Shown piece by piece: positions 45,522-54,941 of a DNA stretch of 64,000 nt; the first letter of the stretch is position 1; every line of letters begins with the position of its first letter. The stretch covers positions 930,001 through 994,000 of the forward strand of contig OY782858.1 of assembly GCA_963678465.1 (NCBI GenBank). The letters run 5' to 3'. A model generated the notes under the pieces. It worked only from the letters and a program-made list of their open reading frames with translations, was not told where the DNA came from and did not search any database. The DNA comes from Paludibacter sp963678465. Lineage in GTDB: Bacteria > Bacteroidota > Bacteroidia > Bacteroidales > Paludibacteraceae. A program made the position numbers and the translations under genes.

Positions 45522-46226
45522 CTAGAGTATCAGCGTTGTATTTATACTACTCCATGGTCCGGCCAGATGTGGGTGTTTGGCATTGTACCAGCGCAGATAG
45601 ATATAGAGGTATTTACCCGATGAAGCCGAACCTGCATCGAGATTGAACGAAGCCCTGGTGGAAATTCCTGCTTTCAGGCCTTCGGCTTCGGCCGAAGCGG
45701 GCGGCGTAGTGCCCACAGCATACATATATTGCACACTATCGGCTCCGGTGCATATTCCGGCACGCTGACTGGTAGACGTATAACATTTAACCGACACCAA
45801 ACCTCCGCCTATGGGCTGAATGATAGGTGACACCTGCTCGCTGACAGGGGTAACAGGTATTGAATGAGTGGTTTTTTCCAGCGGACCGCTTTTGATATGA
45901 AAGGTCTCCAAATCGGTAATAGTGACGGCTGTCGACGAAGCTATCCTGTCCAGGATATGGTTGCTTTGATCAAAAGCTACACAACTACTAATCACCTCGT
46001 ACAACTGATCTTTGATCGCTGTGGTACGGCTGTTTTTCTTATCGCTATACTTTGTATATAGCGGCGTCCATATTGTTACAAAACCCTGCCAGATAGCCAC
46101 TTCGGGTTCGGTTATACCCAAACGACTGGCATTGGTAGGCGTACCTTCGGCTAAATAATTGCCTGTAACGCTAATGTACGGACTAAAGGCGTCGATTAAC
46201 CGCGGTATTCTTGGTTTTTTTGCCAT
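45522..46226 (-). CDS. hypothetical protein with C-terminal beta-sandwich-like region
   Basis: 234 aa from the ATG at 46226 (MAKKPRIPRLIDAFSPYI). That start is favoured because a TATATTTG -7 box at 46299-46292 lies inside the longer 46316 frame. The N-terminal half is helical with WQGFVTIWTPLYTKYSDKK; the C-terminal half is Thr/Ser-rich, beta-like (fibronectin-like) and ends KYLYIYLRWYNAKHPH. No signal peptide. A Bacteroidetes family of unknown role. An unusual 21-bp minisatellite lies upstream. Confidence 0.6.
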   Translation of the reverse strand: MAKKPRIPRLIDAFSPYISVTGNYLAEGTPTNASRLGITEPEVAIWQGFVTIWTPLYTKYSDKKNSRTTAIKDQLYEVISSCVAFDQSNHILDRIASSTAVTITDLETFHIKSGPLEKTTHSIPVTPVSEQVSPIIQPIGGGLVSVKCYTSTSQRAGICTGADSVQYMYAVGTTPPASAEAEGLKAGISTRASFNLDAGSASSGKYLYIYLRWYNAKHPHLAGPWSSINTTLIL

Positions 46227-46291
46227 AGTAGTAACTGAATTTAAGATGATAAAGAGAATATATGCTATTTCATACTCAAAAAATGATTTTG

Positions 46292-46299
46292 CAAATATA
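46292..46299 (-). promoter_or_regulatory. -7 promoter box
   Basis: TATATTTG on the minus strand, about 65 bases before the ATG at 46226. It decides that start codon over the upstream 46316. Confidence 0.5.
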
Positions 46300-46536
46300 G
46301 TTGCTTCTTCTTCCATTTCATATAGTCATTTTTAGTCATTTTTTGGCAGAACGACACATAAACACATTACCGACAAATTGATTATCAGCGAGCACACAAT
46401 CAATATTCACCGCAGACACGCCCTTAGCAAAGTCCATGCAGTAAATAGCTCCCGGGCATTACTTTTCTTCAAATGCCTGGTAATCATTTGATTTTATATT
46501 ACTACCGTTTCACTCAGCACGGGAAAATAGAGGTTT

Positions 46537-46770
46537 TATATTCCACCAAACCGGTTTTATACTCTACCAAACCGGTTTTATGGTCTGCCAAACTGGTTTT
46601 ATGTTTCGCTAAACCGGTTTTATGGTTTGCCAAACAGGTTTAATGGTTTGCCAAACTGGTTTTATGGTCTACCAAACAGGTTTTATGGTCTGCCAAACAG
46701 GTTTTATGGTTCACTAAACCGGTTTAATGGTTTATCAAGCAAGCTTGTTGTTTCGCTAAACTGATTTTAT
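46537..46770. repeat. 21-bp minisatellite
   Basis: About eleven head-to-tail copies of a 21-bp unit close to GTTTTATGGTYTGCCAAACNG. Differences sit mainly at the tri-nucleotide before CCAAAC and at the second last base, and the array fades at its right end. All frames carry stops in some units, so it does not code. Confidence 0.85.
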
Positions 46771-46781
46771 ACGGGGTCTGT

Positions 46782-46822
46782 TCTATAAACTGTGGGGTCT
46801 ATTCTATAAACTGTGTCAAAAG
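46782..46822. repeat. direct repeat
   Basis: The motif GGGGTCTRTTCTATAAACTG occurs twice in tandem, then continues TGTCAAAAGCG. It resembles the end of a mobile element; no transposase is present. Confidence 0.4.
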
Positions 46823-46835
46823 CGTTGAATTATAT

Positions 46836-47621
46836 GTGGTCTGAAGTCAAAGGTCTAATGTCTAATGTCGTTGTTGAATCGTTGAATCGTGAAAGTGTGG
46901 AAGAAATGCAGGCGAAGGCACAGGCAAAGCGTGGAACTGTCTTTTGTCTTTAGACATTAGACTTTAGACTTTAGACATTGATCAGTGGACAGTGGACAGT
47001 GGAAGCGTTGAACTATCTTCAAAACAATTCTCTAAAACTTTGAGCTGTTGCTCAAAGCGATGCTTCTGTCCGCTGCGTTGCAGCTATTTGAAAGCTCCGA
47101 AGGAGCGGAAAGAAATAAGCATTTGTCCGATAGGGCAATGCATATTGAACAAAAGAACAAAAAATAATGTGCCAATGGTGGAAATGTCTACAGTCAACAG
47201 TCCCCAAACCTCACCCCAGCCCTCTCCCAAAGGAGAGGGAGCAAGATCGGTACGCGAGATTTAGCACTATAAATAACCGTGTGGAAGCGTAGTTAATGTG
47301 CCAATGTGATAATATACCAATGGTTGAATGATTGAAGCGTCTCCCGAACTCGAAACCCGGAACTAAGAACCCGAACCCCGAACCCCAGAACATTAACCCC
47401 TCCCCCTTCGGGTACTCCCCTTAAAACAAGGGGAGATCATCGGTACGCGGGATTTAGCACTATAAATAACCGTGTGGAAGCGTTGATTTGTTGAATAACT
47501 GATTAATTGATTAGTTGAATCGTCTCCAAAACTCGAAACTTTACTAGCTCCTCAATCCCGAAAGCTTTCGGGACAAATTCTCAAATTCTCAAATTATATC
47601 TGCCTTCTGAACCCGAAACTC
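46836..47621. repeat. long gene-free word-repeat spacer
   Basis: About 785 bases without a credible gene. It contains the 93-bp dispersed element at 47390-47482 (partial copy at 47246-47289), a CTCTCCC/GGGAGAG hairpin near 47222, and words shared with 26.0, 27.6 and 51.6 kb. Confidence 0.6.
47390..47482. repeat. 93-bp dispersed element, copy 1
   Basis: Runs from ACATTAACCCCTCCCCCTTC to CCGTGTGGAAGCG and includes a CTCCCCTT/AAGGGGAG hairpin and CGGTACGCGGGATTTAG. Copies at 51887-51979 and 52251-52343, and its 3' part at 47246-47289. Confidence 0.8.
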
Positions 47622-48662
47622 CTAAACTATAAACCCTCCTCCAAGCACTTTTCCTTGTTGATAAAACACGGCGGTTTGTCCGGGAGCAATAGATTCGAGT
47701 GCTTCGGCAAGTTCTACTCGGGCATTTCCGTCTTCAAGGAAAACAACACGACAGAGTGTATTCTGTTTACGGTAACGAATGCGGCAAACAATGTCGAATT
47801 GATCAGTAAACAGATGCTTATCTGCTACATTCACATCGCGAATCAGAAAATTTGTTTTGTACATCCCTTCGAGCGGTGCCAGTACTACTTCATTGCTTTC
47901 GGGACGTATTTCCTTTACAAACACTTTCCGGTTCAAATGTATCAATCCCCGTCGCTGCCCTACTGTATAAAGTGGAAAACCATCATGTTGACCCAGTACC
48001 TTTCCGTTTTCGTCGATAAAATTTCCGGGATAAATTGTTTTATAGGGCTCGCTGAGTTGCGATTTTAGAAAAGGACGATAATCACCTGCACAAAAACAAG
48101 CACCAAGGCTGTCTTTCTTTTCGGATACTTTCATAAATCCACGATCGGCAGCCATTTTACGTACTTCTGTTTTGTGGAAACCACCCAGAGGAAAAACAAT
48201 CCGCGCCAATTGCTGCTGATGGAGTCCCCACAGAAAAAACGACTGATCTTTATCGGCATCCACCCCTTCAGCCACAAAATAACGATTCTTTTCGTGTATT
48301 ATATTTACATAATGGCCCATGGCTACTCTATCGCATCCCAAGCGGTCGGCTTCCTGTAGTATCAGTTTCCATTTCAGTTCGTTGTTGCATTTCACACAGG
48401 GAAACGGAGTGCGGCCTACTAAATATTCGTCCACAAAATAACGAACCACAGTGTTTTTAAATACGTTGCGGGCATCGTAAACAATGTGCTCTATTCCCAA
48501 TTGGGTGGCCAGTTGCTGCGCATCGCTGAGATGAAAATTATCACCCTCTTCCCAAAAGCGAAAAGTTATGCCCGTCACTTCGTAACCCTGCTCCAACAAA
48601 AGAATGGCAGCAACCGAACTATCGGTGCCGCCACTCATGCCTAATAATATTTTATTATTCAT
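47622..48662 (-). CDS. mnmA: tRNA-specific 2-thiouridylase MnmA
   Basis: 346 aa. It makes 2-thiouridine at wobble position 34 of Lys, Glu and Gln tRNAs. PP-loop GMSGGTDSSVAAILL (residues about 8-22), the first catalytic Cys region FPCVKCNNELKW (about 98), and the second Cys in GACFCAGDYRPFL (about 195). The C-terminal beta-barrel region ends FYQQGKVLGGGFIV. Full length. It acts on the same wobble base as MnmE at 21.9 kb. Confidence 0.95.
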   Translation of the reverse strand: MNNKILLGMSGGTDSSVAAILLLEQGYEVTGITFRFWEEGDNFHLSDAQQLATQLGIEHIVYDARNVFKNTVVRYFVDEYLVGRTPFPCVKCNNELKWKLILQEADRLGCDRVAMGHYVNIIHEKNRYFVAEGVDADKDQSFFLWGLHQQQLARIVFPLGGFHKTEVRKMAADRGFMKVSEKKDSLGACFCAGDYRPFLKSQLSEPYKTIYPGNFIDENGKVLGQHDGFPLYTVGQRRGLIHLNRKVFVKEIRPESNEVVLAPLEGMYKTNFLIRDVNVADKHLFTDQFDIVCRIRYRKQNTLCRVVFLEDGNARVELAEALESIAPGQTAVFYQQGKVLGGGFIV

Positions 48663-48766
48663 CAGCCTCCCAAAACTCCTTCAAAAAAGAGGAGTTTTTA
48701 TGATTACTTTGACTCAATATCATTTGTAATAAATATTTTCTATTCCCCTTAAGGGCTTAGAGGGCT

Positions 48767-49129
48767 TTAAAACGGTAAATCGCTTCCTTCACCGGCAGAT
48801 GCAGGAGCACCATCGAAAGGAGTACCCGAAACAGCTGCTGTTTGACCAACAGGTGCTGCTGTAGCTACGTTTTTATCAACTTTCCATGCACGAATGGTGG
48901 TGTACCAACGTCCGTTGTATTCGCGGCTTTCCACATCGAAACTTACGTTTACCACATCGTCGATAGCCATTGGGAATTGATCTATTTTATCGTTGAATAA
49001 ATTGAAACATACTTTTTTGGGGTATTGATCGGCGGTTTCCAATACATAATCCTGCGAACGCCACATTCCGTTTTTTCCTTGTCCGGTTGCCTGAGGCAAT
49101 ACGGCAATAATTTTTCCTGAGATTTCCAT
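48767..49129 (-). CDS. DUF3127 protein
   Basis: 120-aa protein with an OB-fold-like pattern (KIIAVLPQATGQGKNGMWRS, NVSFDVESREYNGRWYTT). Its C-terminal acidic/hydrophobic end ASAGEGSDLPF resembles the C-terminal tip by which SSB proteins bind partners. DUF3127 proteins are of unknown role, perhaps nucleic-acid binding. Encoded 105 bases upstream of mnmA. Confidence 0.8.
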   Translation of the reverse strand: MEISGKIIAVLPQATGQGKNGMWRSQDYVLETADQYPKKVCFNLFNDKIDQFPMAIDDVVNVSFDVESREYNGRWYTTIRAWKVDKNVATAAPVGQTAAVSGTPFDGAPASAGEGSDLPF

Positions 49130-49315
49130 ATCTTTTTTTGTTATTTATTTTGGGTAGCAAAGATAATCAAGAATAAACGAAGTTCAACCAACTTTTTCTA
49201 AATTTATAAGTCCGGTAAATGGCTTTGTTTTGATAATTATCCTGTTAAATGATTGTTTTTTTGATTTTTTTTTCTTTTCGCCGAATGTTTGCCAACTCCA
49301 ATGTCACGCTTTGGG

Positions 49316-49897
49316 TCAAAACCTCACTCCCACTCTTAGATCGGCATAATGCAGACGTATGCGTTCGGGTTCGTTGAAACGGGGATAAGAAGTGTAGCTG
49401 TATTCAATCTTTGCAAAATACTTTAATCGTGTGGAAGTATTGAAGTTGACTCCAAGATCGAACTGTGTTTGATGTCCAAACAACGATCCTTCGACGTCGG
49501 TAACGCGCATATTGTTGAGCAATAAACCATAGCCCACAAAAGGAACTATCTTTTCGTTTCGCGATAATTCATGCCTCACAGTCCATCCATAGTTAAGCAT
49601 GTGCATGCTCTTCGAAAGGCCATTATCGGCCATTAACACAGTATATCCAAGCGGAACAGTGATAAACGATTTTGCTTTTTTACCATCAAAACCACTGAGT
49701 TGCCAGGCATAGTCGAACAACATACCATAACCATTCGTAGCCTTATTGTTGTTCAACATATTTGATTGTGCAAACACATTTCGGTATCCAAATTCAAAAC
49801 TATATTGTTTAGGCGCTTTTACTATGGGTTTATCCTGCGCGGCAAGCTGCATAGTCAGTAAAAATAAAAATGTAAGAATGTAGGTCCTTTTTATCAT
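49316..49897 (-). CDS. small outer-membrane beta-barrel protein
   Basis: 193 aa with signal peptide (IKRTYILTFLFLLTMQLAAQ). Strands such as YSFEFGYRNVFAQ, GYGMLFDYAWQLSG, RLKYFAKIEYSYTS and HYADLRVGVRF end with the C-terminal aromatic of an outer-membrane barrel. Unknown role. Low similarity to named families. Confidence 0.65.
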   Translation of the reverse strand: MIKRTYILTFLFLLTMQLAAQDKPIVKAPKQYSFEFGYRNVFAQSNMLNNNKATNGYGMLFDYAWQLSGFDGKKAKSFITVPLGYTVLMADNGLSKSMHMLNYGWTVRHELSRNEKIVPFVGYGLLLNNMRVTDVEGSLFGHQTQFDLGVNFNTSTRLKYFAKIEYSYTSYPRFNEPERIRLHYADLRVGVRF

Positions 49898-50056
49898 TTG
49901 ATTGTTTTTTTGTTGATTTTTTTTAAACTATATACTAAACAACAAAACAGACAATTGGTTGTAAAAAAACGTATCTGATGATTCATTTATGTATATGGTT
50001 ATAATTGTTGATCTGTTTGTTAAGCTGATTTCAGTAGATTAATTTCAACAGCATAG

Positions 50057-50200
50057 ACCTCTATCCCTAACCCTTTAGCTACGCTGACCGTTGGTTCTCC
50101 CTGGGAGAAAGGGGACAGAGCAGTTGATTCTATGAGATTCGTTCCATTTTCTCACTCGTCAAGTCCCTCTCCTCGGGAGAGGGATTTAGGGAGAGGTCGA
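50057..50200. repeat. inverted repeat of GACCTCTCCCTAA type
   Basis: Complementary arms GACCTCTATCCCTAACCC (from about 50057) and GGGATTTAGGGAGAGGTC (ending about 50200), with short CTCCC/GGGAG hairpins inside. The gene-free gap runs from 49898 to 50226. Confidence 0.5.
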
Positions 50201-50226
50201 AATTAAAAATATATCAACAAATAATA

Positions 50227-51609
50227 TCAATTGTTGATAAGCTTATCGGCTACCATTTTGGCTTGTTTCACCCGGTCGGCCATACCAATGCCATCACGAA
50301 AGCTTCCGGCCAATATCAATCCCGGATAGTTTTGTTCGAGTGCAGCAATAGATTCAAAACGTTTTTCGCTTTTAATATCGTATTGTGCTATGGCATGTTG
50401 ATAACGATGAATGCGCAACAGATCGGGGTCGTTTGTAGTTTTCATTGTAAGGCGCAATTCCTGCTTTACGATGGCTTCAATTTCGTTGTCGGACAATTGA
50501 AGCATTTCCTTGTTTTTCATTCCACCCATAAACACCGAAAGCATTGCTCCTCCCTGTGGTGCACGTCCGGCAAAAATAGCCGAAGGAAAAAGAACGCCAA
50601 GGATCCTGCGTTTATCTTTTGATGATATCAAACCGCCGAATGCATCGAGCTTTACACCAGTCCATTTATTGTAACCTGCTGCCACCTGAATGACCGGAGC
50701 ATAAGTAGTATTGCTTATGTTTTCGATGAAATGGCTATCAGCAAAAGGCAAAAGTTCGCTCAGGGCATAGCCACCAATGGTTGTGACCACTTTGTGCGAA
50801 AGCAATTCTTTCTTCACACCCGAAGCATCGGTATATGTTATGCTGAAACCCTGTGACACGGGAGTTATTTTTGTTTCGGTACAACCCAGTAAAATACGAT
50901 CGTATCCGATGTCGTTTGTCAATGCTTCAGTAAGATTTTTCAATCCTCCCTGTACCGAAAACACTTCGCGCGTTATTTTATGTGCATTTGTATGCGACTG
51001 AACTTTCACACCCTTGTGTTTTGCGATTGTACCTCTGATAAATCCGCCATGATTGAACTCAAGCGCATAAAGTTTAGGCAAAGCATGACGGGTGATCAAT
51101 TTGTAAGGATCGCCGGCATAAACTCCCGATAGAAACGGATCGACAGCATAATCGAGGAAACTCTTTCCCAATCGTCGCACCACCATTTCGGCAATAGATT
51201 CATCGGGATATCCACCTTTTTTGCGAAATGGTTCACCCAAAATACGGAATTTATCGTAAAGTGTAAAAAGAGGTGTTGTAACCGCCGAAACAAGACCCGA
51301 AGGTAAAGCTACCCATCTCGACTTTTTCCAGATATAGCGTTTGTTTGCCGATGTTTTGCTTGCCGTTTCGAGTACACATTTAGCTTTCAGCTCATCGAAG
51401 AGTTCAATAATCTCCAATGAACCAAGTACTCCTGTAGAAGGTCCTTTTTCGTAGGTAAATCCATTTTCTGTTGCCGAATCGATAACACCCCCGGTACGAT
51501 GGCTCTGTTCCAACAACAGCACATTCTTTCCCGCTTTTTTCAGATAATAAGCAAGTGCTAAACCAGTAAGCCCTGCACCAATAATCACTATATTTTTTTC
51601 TGTTTCCAT
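50227..51609 (-). CDS. hemG: protoporphyrinogen oxidase
   Basis: 460-aa FAD enzyme of the HemY-type protoporphyrinogen/coproporphyrinogen oxidase family (named HemG in Bacteroidetes). FAD motif IIGAGLTGLALAYYLKKAGK (residues about 8-27), then LLEQSHRTGGVIDS, the ALPSGLVSAV region, and a C-terminal GLILAGSFRDGIGMADRVKQ. It oxidises the porphyrinogen in the last steps of haem synthesis. It lies beyond a repeat array from hemH, so it may have its own promoter. Confidence 0.9.
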   Translation of the reverse strand: METEKNIVIIGAGLTGLALAYYLKKAGKNVLLLEQSHRTGGVIDSATENGFTYEKGPSTGVLGSLEIIELFDELKAKCVLETASKTSANKRYIWKKSRWVALPSGLVSAVTTPLFTLYDKFRILGEPFRKKGGYPDESIAEMVVRRLGKSFLDYAVDPFLSGVYAGDPYKLITRHALPKLYALEFNHGGFIRGTIAKHKGVKVQSHTNAHKITREVFSVQGGLKNLTEALTNDIGYDRILLGCTETKITPVSQGFSITYTDASGVKKELLSHKVVTTIGGYALSELLPFADSHFIENISNTTYAPVIQVAAGYNKWTGVKLDAFGGLISSKDKRRILGVLFPSAIFAGRAPQGGAMLSVFMGGMKNKEMLQLSDNEIEAIVKQELRLTMKTTNDPDLLRIHRYQHAIAQYDIKSEKRFESIAALEQNYPGLILAGSFRDGIGMADRVKQAKMVADKLINN

Positions 51610-51631
51610 TATAAATATTTTATTTGCTAAA

Positions 51632-52559
51632 GTGCCAATCGTTGAATTGTCAACAGTCTCCGGTCTCCGGTCTCCAGACTTTTGACTTCAGACTTCAGAC
51701 AAAAGAACAAAGAACAAAGAACAAAGACAAAAGAAAGTCAAGAGCCTCCAGCCAAAACCCGAAACTCAGAACTAAATTTAAATTCTTACAGCCCCTCTTC
51801 AAATTCTCAATCCCGAAAGCTTTCGGGACAAATCTTCAAATTAATAATTACCAACTGCTTCCAAAACCCGAAATTCCGAACTCCGAACATTAACCCCTCC
51901 CCCTTCGGGGACTCCCCTTAAAATAAGGGGAGATCATCGGTACGCGGGATTTAGTGCAATAAATAACCGTGTGGAAGCGTGGTCAATATGCCAATGTGTC
52001 AATCGTTGAATTGTCAACAGTCGCCAGTCTCCGGTCTCCAGACTTTTGACTTTTGACTTTTGACAAAAGAACAAAGAACAAAGAACAAAGACAAAAGAAA
52101 GTCAAGAGCCTCCAGCCAAAACCCGAAACTCAGAACTAAATTTAAATTCTTACAGCCCCTCTTCAAATTCTCAATCCCGAAAGCTTTCGGGACAAATCTT
52201 CAAATTAATAATTACCAACTGCTTCCAAAACCCGAAATTCCGAACTCCGAACATTAACCCCTCCCCCTTCGGGGACTCCCCTTAAAATAAGGGGAGATCA
52301 TCGGTACGCGGGATTTAGTGCAATAAATAACCGTGTGGAAGCGTGGTCAATATGCCAATGTGTCAATCGATGAATTGTCAACAGTCTCAGGTCTCAGGTC
52401 TCCGGTCTCCAGACTTTTGACTTCAGACTTCAGACAAAAGAACAAAGAACAAAGACAAAAGAAAGTCAAAAGCCTCCAGCCGAAACTCAGAACTAAATTT
52501 AAATTCTTACATCCCCTCTTCAAATTTTCAAATTCTCAAATTCTCAAATCTTCAAATTA
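51632..52559. repeat. 364-bp tandem repeat array
   Basis: Two nearly identical 364-bp copies (51632-51995, 51996-52359) and a third, partly deleted copy (52360-52559). Each has the words GTTGAATTGTCAACAG, AACAAAGAACAAAG, ATCCCGAAAGCTTTCGGGAC and the 93-bp element. They occupy the hemH-hemG gap. Confidence 0.9.
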
Positions 52560-53489
52560 ATCCCCGTAGCTCTTTATAAATTCTCTGAACATCTTCACCA
52601 GATAAGGGTTACTGTCGGGTAAAGTTACTCTGCAAATGTTTTTAATGCCGAGTGTATTCAGTCCATAAGGAATAAGTTCAGTATCCAGATCGTATCTTGT
52701 TTCGAGGTTCTCATTGATAAAACTAAGCGGAACTACAATGATTTCGTCGATTCCTTTCGTGTGAAGCGCTTTCAACTGATCAATTGTATAAGGTTTTGTC
52801 CACTCAATAGGTCCTATTTTCGATTGATAACTAAGACTGTACTCCCATCCAAGACTTTCGGAGATAAGCCGGGCCGATGTATTCATCTTTTCGGCGTACA
52901 GATCCCCTCGATCGATAAAAGAGCGCGGAATAGCATGCGAACTGAACAATAAATAAGGTTGAGTGTATTTCATCTCAGCCATTTTGTCACTGATCAGTTC
53001 TTTCCAGTATTTTATAAAAAAGGTATTATCAAAATAATCTTCGACGAAACAGCACCTTATATCATTGAATCTGTTTTTCATTTTATCGAGCGATGTTTGT
53101 ACACTTCCTGTAGTTGAATAACTGGCTTGCGGATACATAGAAATCACCCAAATATCCCTGATGCCCTGTTCGTACAATTCAGCTATCTTTTCTTCGATAA
53201 AAGGTTCGGAATAGGAATATACAGCGCTCACCACATAATCATTGCTCAACAATTGTTGCAGGTCCGATGCCATTTCGTTCATCGATCTTTGCAGAGGAGA
53301 ACCATTGATCAGTAAATACTTTTTCCACGAAGATTTATAACGGACATTACTAAGTAAAGTCGACACCACACTCCGAACAAAGGCAGGCGCATAAAGAATT
53401 GCTTTATCGCTGAACATACGTTTCAGAAAAACCTTCATTCCTTTTTCCGATACAGGAGCACCCATATTGGCTAACAATACAGCTTTCAT
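52557..53489 (-). CDS. hemH: ferrochelatase
   Basis: 310 aa, the length of bacterial ferrochelatases, which insert ferrous iron into protoporphyrin (or coproporphyrin). N-terminus KAVLLANMGAPVSEKGMKVF, catalytic His in LLFSSHAIPRSFIDRGD (about residue 183), and a C-terminal Glu-containing region SFINENLETRYDLDTEL (about 262), all family features. It starts 17 bases after hemN. Confidence 0.93.
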   Translation of the reverse strand: MKAVLLANMGAPVSEKGMKVFLKRMFSDKAILYAPAFVRSVVSTLLSNVRYKSSWKKYLLINGSPLQRSMNEMASDLQQLLSNDYVVSAVYSYSEPFIEEKIAELYEQGIRDIWVISMYPQASYSTTGSVQTSLDKMKNRFNDIRCCFVEDYFDNTFFIKYWKELISDKMAEMKYTQPYLLFSSHAIPRSFIDRGDLYAEKMNTSARLISESLGWEYSLSYQSKIGPIEWTKPYTIDQLKALHTKGIDEIIVVPLSFINENLETRYDLDTELIPYGLNTLGIKNICRVTLPDSNPYLVKMFREFIKSYGD

Positions 53490-53506
53490 GCGTTCATATT
53501 TATTTT

Positions 53507-54883
53507 TTAGATAGTTGTTGAATACTTATTTGTCACCGGCACAAATCCCGGATCGAAAGCCACAGCCACATTGCGCACGATAAGCATTCCTTCGGGCGTT
53601 ACTCTTAATGTATTCCCGTTTATTTCCAATAATTTATCATCCAGCAGGGATGTAATTTTCGATACTTCGAACTTTGTGATACGCATAAATTCCTCTACCG
53701 AACAATTAAATTTTGCCGCCATTTCGTCGAAATGTAAAATGCCGTTACACATAATTTCGTTGATCGTATCACGTATTATAATATCTTCGTCGGTAAGTAT
53801 ATATCCACGTTCGATGGCCAATTTACCCGATTCAATGGCTTCGATATATTTATCGTATTGCTTTATGTTCTGAGCAAAACAGCCATGCAGCTGACTAATT
53901 CCAGAAGCACCGAAAGCATACACCTGTCCGGTTGTTTTTTTTGTGTTATATCCCTGAAAATTGCGGTGCAACTGTCCGTTGTGTTTTGCAATGGACAGGT
54001 CATCGTCCACACGCGCAAAATGATCCATTCCAATGACCTCATAGCCATTTTTCGAGAGCTCATTAATAGCATACACCAACATTTTAAGCTTTTCATCGGG
54101 TGTAGGAAAGCGATGTTGCTCCATCAGCTTCTGAGCAGGATTAAACCAGGGAATGTGAGCGTACGAAAAAGTAGCTATCCTGTCGGGTTGCAAAGCTATA
54201 GTTTTTTCTATATTTTCGGCAAACGAATCTAAAGTCTGTAACGGTAAACCATATACAAGATCGATATTCAAACCTTTAAAACCCTTATCTTTCATATAAG
54301 CCAGCATTTCGCCCACATCATGTTTCGGTGGACGACGATTGATGGCATCCAAAACATTCATGTGAAAATCCTGAATTCCTAAACTAATACGATTGAAACC
54401 AATCGTTTGCAACACATCCACATCTTCGAAATCAAGATAAGCCGGACTACATTCCATGGCTATTTCGGCATAAGCAGCAAAAGTAAATTCCGATTTCAGT
54501 ACCGACATTATTTCGCCTACATAGGCCAAATCGATAGAGTTAGGAGTTCCACCTCCCCAACTCACCTGCGTGATCATTCGTTTTTTATCAATATAGTTGG
54601 CCATTTGCCTTATTTCGGCAATAACAGCATCGACGTATCTCTTTATTCGGTCCTCGCTTTGCGACAAAGCCGTATTGCAGCCACAAAAATGACAACGCTG
54701 TGTGCAAAAAGGAATGTGAATGTAAATTGAAAGATTCTCGGGCGCAGCAGTGTTCGATAATTTTATTTGTTCGATAAAATCATTGCCACTAAAACCTGTA
54801 TGAAAGGATGTTGCCGGTGGATAGCTTGTGTAGCGTGGCACCGGAACATTGTATTTTTGAAATAAATTTTCTGATATTTCCAT
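53507..54883 (-). CDS. hemN: oxygen-independent coproporphyrinogen III oxidase
   Basis: 458-aa radical-SAM enzyme; it decarboxylates coproporphyrinogen III to protoporphyrinogen IX without oxygen. The cluster motif YIHIPFCTQRCHFCGC (residues about 53-68) has CxxxCxxC plus the extra Cys after F, typical of true HemN rather than HemW. SWGGGTPN (about 109) and YGLPLQT (about 212) follow. Length matches E. coli HemN (457), supporting true CPO activity. Confidence 0.95.
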   Translation of the reverse strand: MEISENLFQKYNVPVPRYTSYPPATSFHTGFSGNDFIEQIKLSNTAAPENLSIYIHIPFCTQRCHFCGCNTALSQSEDRIKRYVDAVIAEIRQMANYIDKKRMITQVSWGGGTPNSIDLAYVGEIMSVLKSEFTFAAYAEIAMECSPAYLDFEDVDVLQTIGFNRISLGIQDFHMNVLDAINRRPPKHDVGEMLAYMKDKGFKGLNIDLVYGLPLQTLDSFAENIEKTIALQPDRIATFSYAHIPWFNPAQKLMEQHRFPTPDEKLKMLVYAINELSKNGYEVIGMDHFARVDDDLSIAKHNGQLHRNFQGYNTKKTTGQVYAFGASGISQLHGCFAQNIKQYDKYIEAIESGKLAIERGYILTDEDIIIRDTINEIMCNGILHFDEMAAKFNCSVEEFMRITKFEVSKITSLLDDKLLEINGNTLRVTPEGMLIVRNVAVAFDPGFVPVTNKYSTTI

Positions 54884-54941
54884 TGTTGTAATTTAATAAA
54901 AAGACGATAAACAGCACATTATCGGTTCATTAATACGACAT

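Noticed and set aside
46537..46770. CRISPR array or a coding repeat
   Set aside because: Units are contiguous, with no spacers, and every frame meets stops.
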